Source: Diploscapter coronatus (lineage: Eukaryota; Nematoda; Chromadorea; Rhabditida; Rhabditidae). Taken from it: DNA of 64,000 nt. Positions 58,194 through 64,000 of this stretch are shown piece after piece. The DNA lies in assembly GCA_964036155.1 (NCBI GenBank), contig OZ038423.1, positions 50,173,249 through 50,237,248 of the forward strand. The letters are read 5' to 3'. The first letter of the stretch is position 1. Every line of letters starts with the position of its first letter. The notes beneath the pieces are model-generated. The model had not been told where the DNA came from, searched no databases, and was given only the letters and a program-made list of their open reading frames with translations. A program made the position numbers and the translations under genes.

Positions 58194-61100
58194 ATGCAGA
58201 CGAAATTTTTGACCGTATTCTTTCTAAATTATTTTATAGGTGTATTTTGCATCGAAGAATCTGAACTATATCAAATTGCAAGTCGTAAGTCAATCTGAGA
58301 AAAGGGCTGATTTTCGAGAAACTATTTCAGAAATAGCGTCTGATTTTCCTGAGCAATATTCGCTTTCGAATCAGGATGTCGAGATAATACGAAAAGTATT
58401 TTTAAATTATTTCTTTATTTGAAAATTTTCATGTTTAGATAAACTACATCATGAAGAATAGTCTGCTACCGAACGAACAGAGACTAGAAGACGTCAAGAA
58501 TTTGCTGATTCTCTTTGTGAGGAGGACAAACTTCAATAGCAGATGGCTGAATGGCCAGCAAATTTGGGTTTGCTCAAAAATGAATGTAATTTGAATTGGG
58601 CATAATTCAGCAAGAATATGGTAGACGGTACACGAGCCTAATTCGACAAAATGATATGTTCGTCGCTAGATTTCTACTACCAGACGTACCTATGATGTAA
58701 CAAGAGGAGTTTTCGGATTAATAAAAAAGGGGAACTTTAGGTAAAGCAATTGAATGCCGAAATCCAGGGACTGTATCTGCGACAAGACACCTATTATCTG
58801 GGCAGAAACTACGTCGTTCAACTATTCCAGTCGATTCTCCGAGAGTATAACGAATTCGTGGTCGCCAAATGGACTCAATTATGGAACGAGGTTTACTCGA
58901 ACAATCCCACACAGTGGACGAATAATAACCATGTGAGTTATTATGAAAGCTAAGTGACATTTTGGATTAAACATGAGAAAATGATAATATCAATCTAGAA
59001 AAAGATCATTGGGATTGGTAAATATTCTGAAGCACATTTTCAATTCAATTTTGTTGTATTCCCCAATTATTTATAATTTGATTTAAATTTTCAGGTAAAA
59101 AGTCCTCCAGTATTTGCTTCTAACCCTGCAGTGACACCACAACCTAATAGTCCTGTTCCCACTACAACAAATTCGGTGATCCTAGCTGAAACGATCGATC
59201 CTATAACCAGAGTTCCGAACGTGACCGAATCTGAAAACATCCGAACGACGACTAGACCGTTGATGACAACAACGAAAACAATGCCAACTACAATAGAAGC
59301 TGAATTACCTACCACTACAGCTATTGACGATTCACAATTCTCAACGACCACGAAATTCTATCCTGTAACTACGAAGGTGAGCATTCAAATTCGAAAATTA
59401 GAAAAATAGACGGCACCAGAAGACATTTTCAAAGACTGCTAGAAAAATAAAATCTCAAAATTTAAATTAAAATAATATTTTTCAGCCAAATCAATTGATC
59501 TACAGAGACATTCTGCTGAAAAGTGAGTTTTTTAAAATGTTTTAATGTGAAATTATCTCCAATCAGTTCCCTGTTAGTTTCTTTTTCTCCTAATCTGCAA
59601 CTTTTGGATTATTCAAGCACTGCCTTTGATTTTTTCCCAAATTCTACTCTAGACTAACACGTATTCTAATTTTGAAATAGAAACTAAATAATATTATTTT
59701 TAGACCTTACAAAGGTTTGGTATGGAGAAAACGACGACATCGCTCCAAATAGAATAGAATATTGGAATAAAGTACGCAAAATGATGTCAAAATTTATTTT
59801 GTCGACCATTCGGCATTGCAGAGCTTTTCTAAAAAGTGCGCATTGCGATTGAACTTTCCCGTTTTGTTCCTGTACACTCCCCATTCATTAGTTAGCTTTC
59901 CCAAAGGTCTTTCTCATTAATCCATATTAACGCAACCAAGGGAGAGGACATCTTAGTAAAGTGTATAAGATGTCTGCCTGTAGAGTTGCTGTTTGCCTTG
60001 CATTTATTAGTGAATTCAACTTTTCAAAAAGTTCAATTCGCAATGCGCATTTTTTGCGGAAACTTCACAATGCCGGGAGATTGACAGTATCATTTTTCAC
60101 ATTCAGATGGACACGATTGCTTATATGGAAGGAAAATCGGATGACGAAAAACTTCAGATGATGAAGGAAATTTATTCTGCTGATCAAAAGAGACTGAATT
60201 CGTCCATTACCGATAAAGAGATCAACTCTAATTGGGTATGAAGGAATTTGCAAATCTTAGCACAAGAATGTTGATTTTACAGTCTCGAAATCTTTTAACT
60301 TTTGATATAAAATATTAACAATACCCGAAAAGAGTATTTAAACCAAATTTTTAATGTTAAAATGTAATACTTTTCAGAAAAATTTCATAAAATATCGACT
60401 GCAGAGTATCAGTTTTGCTAACAGCAAACTGCAAGAACTGACTCAAAAGGAAGTTCCTGAAAGGGTATGGATTAACATTAATTTCATTAGATTTTGCTCG
60501 TAAATTAGAATTATTCAGAAAAAGAAATATTTTTAGAACTAATTTACTGTGTCAACCAGATATTCCGTTATTCATAAATTGATTTTCCTAACTAAATCAG
60601 AATATTTTCAGGTCAGGGAACTTAGTCGGGCAATGCTGAAGGTTCACTTCTCACATGAATTCTATGAAGCCGACCTAGAAACGGCCACTGAAATGATCAA
60701 AAAAACAGCAGAAGCTTACTCGGATGAGGATCTTCTTTTCTGGCACACTCTCTTCACCAGGAGAATGGTACATATTTTCAATCATTGAATCACTTCAACC
60801 TGATCACACATAGTCAGACTTTCAGCCAAAATAAAAATAAATTATTAGGCAGGGGAACCTCAGGATACTTTAAGAAATAAAATCAAGGAGTCAGATACAT
60901 ACAAGATTTTAACGAAATATTTTAGTTTAATGGAAATTTATCATTCTTTTTAAAACTGATAAAAGTATCGTATAAGTCTGAAGTGATTCTGGCAATATAA
61001 TTTCTTCTCTTCAAAGATTTGAATTTATCATGAAACTAAAAAAGGTTTAGGGCATGAAAAGGGTAGGAAAATATTCTCACTTTGAATAGTGTTCCTTAAT

Positions 61101-62238
61101 GTAGCGATGCCACAACAAATCCAAGTTGACTTTCCAATCAATCATTTACTATGCAATTTTTAAGCAATTTCAAAGATAGCATTATAGAAAATGAGAAAAA
61201 GTGATAAGGAAATGTCAATGGACATGATTATGTGCTGAAAGAAAATACAGGAGAAAATGTTTTGATTTTAGTACACGGAATTAGCTACTCTACATGGAAA
61301 ACGGATTATGGGAATTTTCTGTAGGATATTTTTAACTTATTTGAGATTATATCAGAATTTCAGCTTATGCACTCTACTATCATAAAAGACATATCTTCCT
61401 TTCTCCAAAAATTGTGTCTCTCGTTAGCAAGGTAGAGTAGCTTTTTAATTAAAATCTTTTTTATTACTATAAAATTAAGCTAAATTTCTAACTGAATATT
61501 TAGAGAGTGAACGTCGAATGTGATAATAAAAATGGAATGTCTCTGGAAGAGAAATTGTTAGGAATCAAACCAATTGTTATCCGCTCAAGCGATCTGATAA
61601 TGTACAAAAAATCAACACCAGAAGAAGCTGAAAAGCTCTGGGTATGTTCATTTTAACCAAAATATAATTCAGTTTCATTTTAGGAAAAGGCTAAGATTAA
61701 CGAGAAAAAGAATATTGAAAACTGTGAAAAGACGGTGAAAAAGTTCCAGAACGCAGATCCACGAGTAAGTGATCAGTTTAGAAGAAATTATTTTGGTTTG
61801 AAATAGTAGTGTGATAAAGTTCAAGTGCTTATGTATTTTTATATACAGTGACGCACAAATATTTTGAACAATTCGTGATTTTTAAATTCTCCTTACTTTA
61901 ATTTTTATCGAAATAATGCTTCTTAAATTTACATGCTTAAAGAAAACATCAAGTAAAAGTGATTCCGAAAAGTTCATCTAAATTGCTTCATAAATACTCC
62001 GGAAATTGATAACTCAAAGCAACATTTATTGTTTCAACCCTCTATTCGCCACTTTATAAAGACTGAGATGAGAGATTTTAAATTTTAGGTGAACCAACTC
62101 TTCTGGGACCTGGAGAAAATGCGTCTCAGCATACCTTTCTTCAGAGCTCCGTTTGAAAAGAAGTTGAAAATGTATACGGAAGTCACATCGAAATATTCTG
62201 ACGCTGAAGTTGTAAAATATTTTGAAACGCTGGAATAA
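58194..62238 (+). CDS. Secreted helical-repeat protein B with Thr-rich insert, paralogue of A
   Basis: Exons 58194-58284, 58331-58395, 58439-58567, 58611-58685, 58741-58932, 59095-59376, 59486-59522, 59704-59771, 60107-60235, 60378-60464, 60612-60767, 61504-61641, 61684-61764 and 62089-62238; 559 residues. Signal peptide (MQTKFLTVFFLNYFIGVFC), then the same helical modules as protein A: VKQLNAEIQGL, VRELSRAMLKVHF...AYSDEDLLFWHTL, EEAEKLW, FQNADPR, VNQLFWDLEKMRL...KYSDAEVVKYFETL. Exon sizes of 156 and 81 nt are shared with A. New here: a 282-nt exon coding for a Thr/Pro-rich mucin-like stretch (VPTTTNS, RTTTRPLMTTTKTMPTT), with likely O-glycosylation, in place of the Lys-rich linker of A. The first unit is split by an extra intron. 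The exon 4 donor is moved upstream (PD|GTACCT), dropping residues that A keeps. AATAAA at 62308. Confidence 0.8.
59831..60055. repeat. Inverted repeat in an intron of gene B
   Basis: GTGCGCATTGCGATTGAACTTT at 59836 is matched in inverse by AAGTTCAATTCGCAATGCGCAT near 60030. The two arms of about 28 bp are separated by about 170 bp, inside intron 59772-60106. Could be a MITE remnant. Confidence 0.55.
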
Positions 62239-62572
62239 TATATCAAATTTATTTTTAAACGTTTCTCAATACATCGTTTGCACATTGTGAAAAGTGCTCA
62301 ACTTGAAAATAAACTATTTTATTAAATCACTTTCGTTTTACATCTGAGGGATTTTTATTATAAATCGGACTGAATATCCAACTTTTTCGTCTTGATTCCA
62401 CAGATCAAGTGTTTATTGAATTTAACCTCGCCAAGGCTATTTAATTCGACAAATTTGTATGGGCAAACGAATCCACTAACTTTCTCGAATGAGCTATCGA
62501 TTGTCAGTGGTCGTTGCAAGCGATTTCTCGCTGGCATTTTTCGTCAAACGCTCCATATTCTTGTTGCTCAAG
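62239..62572. other. Intergenic spacer
   Basis: About 330 bp between the end of gene B and the F-box-like gene. AATAAA at 62308 serves gene B. No other feature recognised. Confidence 0.4.
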
Positions 62573-64000
62573 ATGCTGGATCGATTGAATGATTACCTTC
62601 TGCGTCAAATTGTTTCTCGACAAAGAGCAGACGATGTTATTTCTCTTATGCGGTGTAACCGAAGACTGCAGTCAGCAGTTGGATTGCCTTCGGAATCCCA
62701 CTGGCCACTCATCCAAGTTCACAAACTTCATCTCACAATTTTCCACGATGTATCTCATCAAGATTACGAGATCTCGGTAATTTTTAAATGATAGACCTTT
62801 AATGTATGTCTTTTCAGATGCCTGAAGTGCATAAGTTATCTATTAGCATCGAAGGGTTTGCGAAGGCGATCTCTGAAACGGCATATTTGTATTCAGCTCA
62901 TTTGGGTTATGAGGCAGAACATAGAGACGAACCCAAAGTCTCTATTAGATGGTTCAGAGATGGATTCGATAATTACGTTCTAGGTTAGTTAATATGAAAT
63001 GTCCAAATTTTTAAACTCGAAGAAAATTTGTTTATAGAAAATAAGTCCACAGTTGGTTGGTTGGGAAAGAAAACCTTTACCTTTTCGAGCAATAGCGATG
63101 CAACAAGAGAGGCATATCGGTTCTTAAATTATTTACTACCTCGTGCTCATGTTAGTTCGATGGATCTGGTTAGTTAATGAGTCTTTTACGTTTTTTTACA
63201 TTATCGAGTCGGAATAAAAGAAGTCCAAGTCAGTTTGACGACCTCAATTAATCAAAGCGGGTTTGGCGACAAATTTAACATTGCGAAATGGACATTTTGC
63301 ATGTTCGATTTGTGAATTATTTATTTCACCTCAACTGTTTGATCTTTGAAAGTAGATTTATGAAGAAAGTCTCATGAAGGAGGATATTAATTTTGTGAAC
63401 CCTTGTTACTAAAATAGTGTAATACAAGGTGTTTCAGCATAATTTTACAACTTTTTAAAAGAAAATTTTTTCTCGCCACTGGTATGCCCAGAGCATACTG
63501 TAGTAGGAAAGTGGATAAAACCGTATATTTTTTTTATAAATCCCCCACACAGATGAGTAAGAATCTCGTTGACTGTCTTCAGAAATAATTTTAATTCATT
63601 AAAACGTAAAACTATGCTGAAACACTCTGTACATTTTGCTCCAAATATGGTTCAGGTTAACCTCGATAAAGGCATTGTTTGGGACATGTTGCATTTAATT
63701 GATGAGCATCATTCATCTGTCGAGGCGCTGAATATCGATTGCATCAGTGCTGGCCCTGATGATGAAAAGCGATTGCACAACCTAGAAAGATGTCTTACTC
63801 GTAGGATGACTAAACATAAAATCACCAAATTTGTTTAAATATTTATAGGAGTGCGCAGGTTATACATTTTATCGACGGACTTCTGTCTCTCCCATCTTGG
63901 ACTAGACATGTTTTCGAAAATATTGGTACGGGTTTTAAAAACCAACAAAACATTTTATTTTCTCATTTCAGCATCTGTATATTACGGTATGCAATCTTGA
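62573..64000 (+). CDS. F-box-like protein, partial at right edge
   Basis: Exons 62573-62776, 62818-62983, 63038-63168, 63656-63800, 63849-63925 and 63972 to the window end join in phase. The N-terminus MLDRLNDYLLRQIVSRQRAD, followed by DVISLMRCNRRLQSAV, has the length and hydrophobic spacing of an F-box, although the usual Leu-Pro start is missing. The rest (MPEVHKLSISIEGF, FLNYLLPRAHVSSMDL, SSVEALNIDC, RRLYILSTDF) reads like the leucine-rich C-terminal substrate part found in nematode F-box/FTH-type proteins. F-box proteins would recruit targets to SCF ubiquitin ligases through SKR proteins. The family is large and fast-evolving in nematodes. The 3' end lies outside the window. Confidence 0.6.

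Overview
The window reads as nuclear DNA of a nematode. It is AT-rich, and genes are split into many exons of 60-280 nt by short GT-AG introns (often 40-60 nt) with TTTCAG/TTTTAG acceptors. Several genes carry an unpaired acceptor-like TTTCAG a few bases before the ATG, as expected for spliced-leader trans-splicing. Gene content agrees: EGF/CUB astacins, a Ground-like protein, an X-box-controlled dynein-2 light intermediate chain and an F-box-like protein. Exon models were built by hand from reading-frame and phase continuity. No tRNA, rRNA or CRISPR array was seen.

Layout. 1-2996 (minus): astacin-family gene that runs off the left edge and lacks the catalytic core. 3238-5755 (plus): unfamiliar single-pass membrane protein. 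6424-9581 (minus): complete secreted astacin (propeptide, protease, EGF, CUB). 9582-15221: gene-poor. 15222-15932 (plus): small amidated-neuropeptide precursor. 19761-21744 (plus): Pro/Gln-rich Ground-like protein. 22253-24356 (plus): xbx-1/DYNC2LI1 with an X-box just upstream. 24357-27751: non-coding, with a fold-back repeat. 27752-49257 (plus): four tandem M14 metallocarboxypeptidases (here CP1-CP4) whose introns hold transposon copies. 51022-53119 (minus): multi-pass membrane receptor-like exons. 54307-57407 and 58194-62238 (plus): tandem pair of secreted helical-repeat proteins of no family I recognise. 62573-64000 (plus): F-box-like gene running off the right edge.

How the genes may work together. 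Two astacins, four secreted carboxypeptidases and a Ground-like protein within about 50 kb suggest extracellular matrix, cuticle or gut proteolysis; this is inference. All four carboxypeptidases keep the zinc and catalytic residues and have Asp at the position equivalent to bovine residue 255, predicting preference for C-terminal Lys/Arg. Furin-like or astacin cleavage exposes basic C-termini, so sequential processing is possible.

The most noteworthy observations are the astacin gene missing its protease core, the RGF-amide neuropeptide precursor, the carboxypeptidase array (separate intron losses, GC-AG introns, one non-AG acceptor, apparent gene conversion), the nested transposons with exact 8-bp target duplications, and the novel helical-repeat gene pair.
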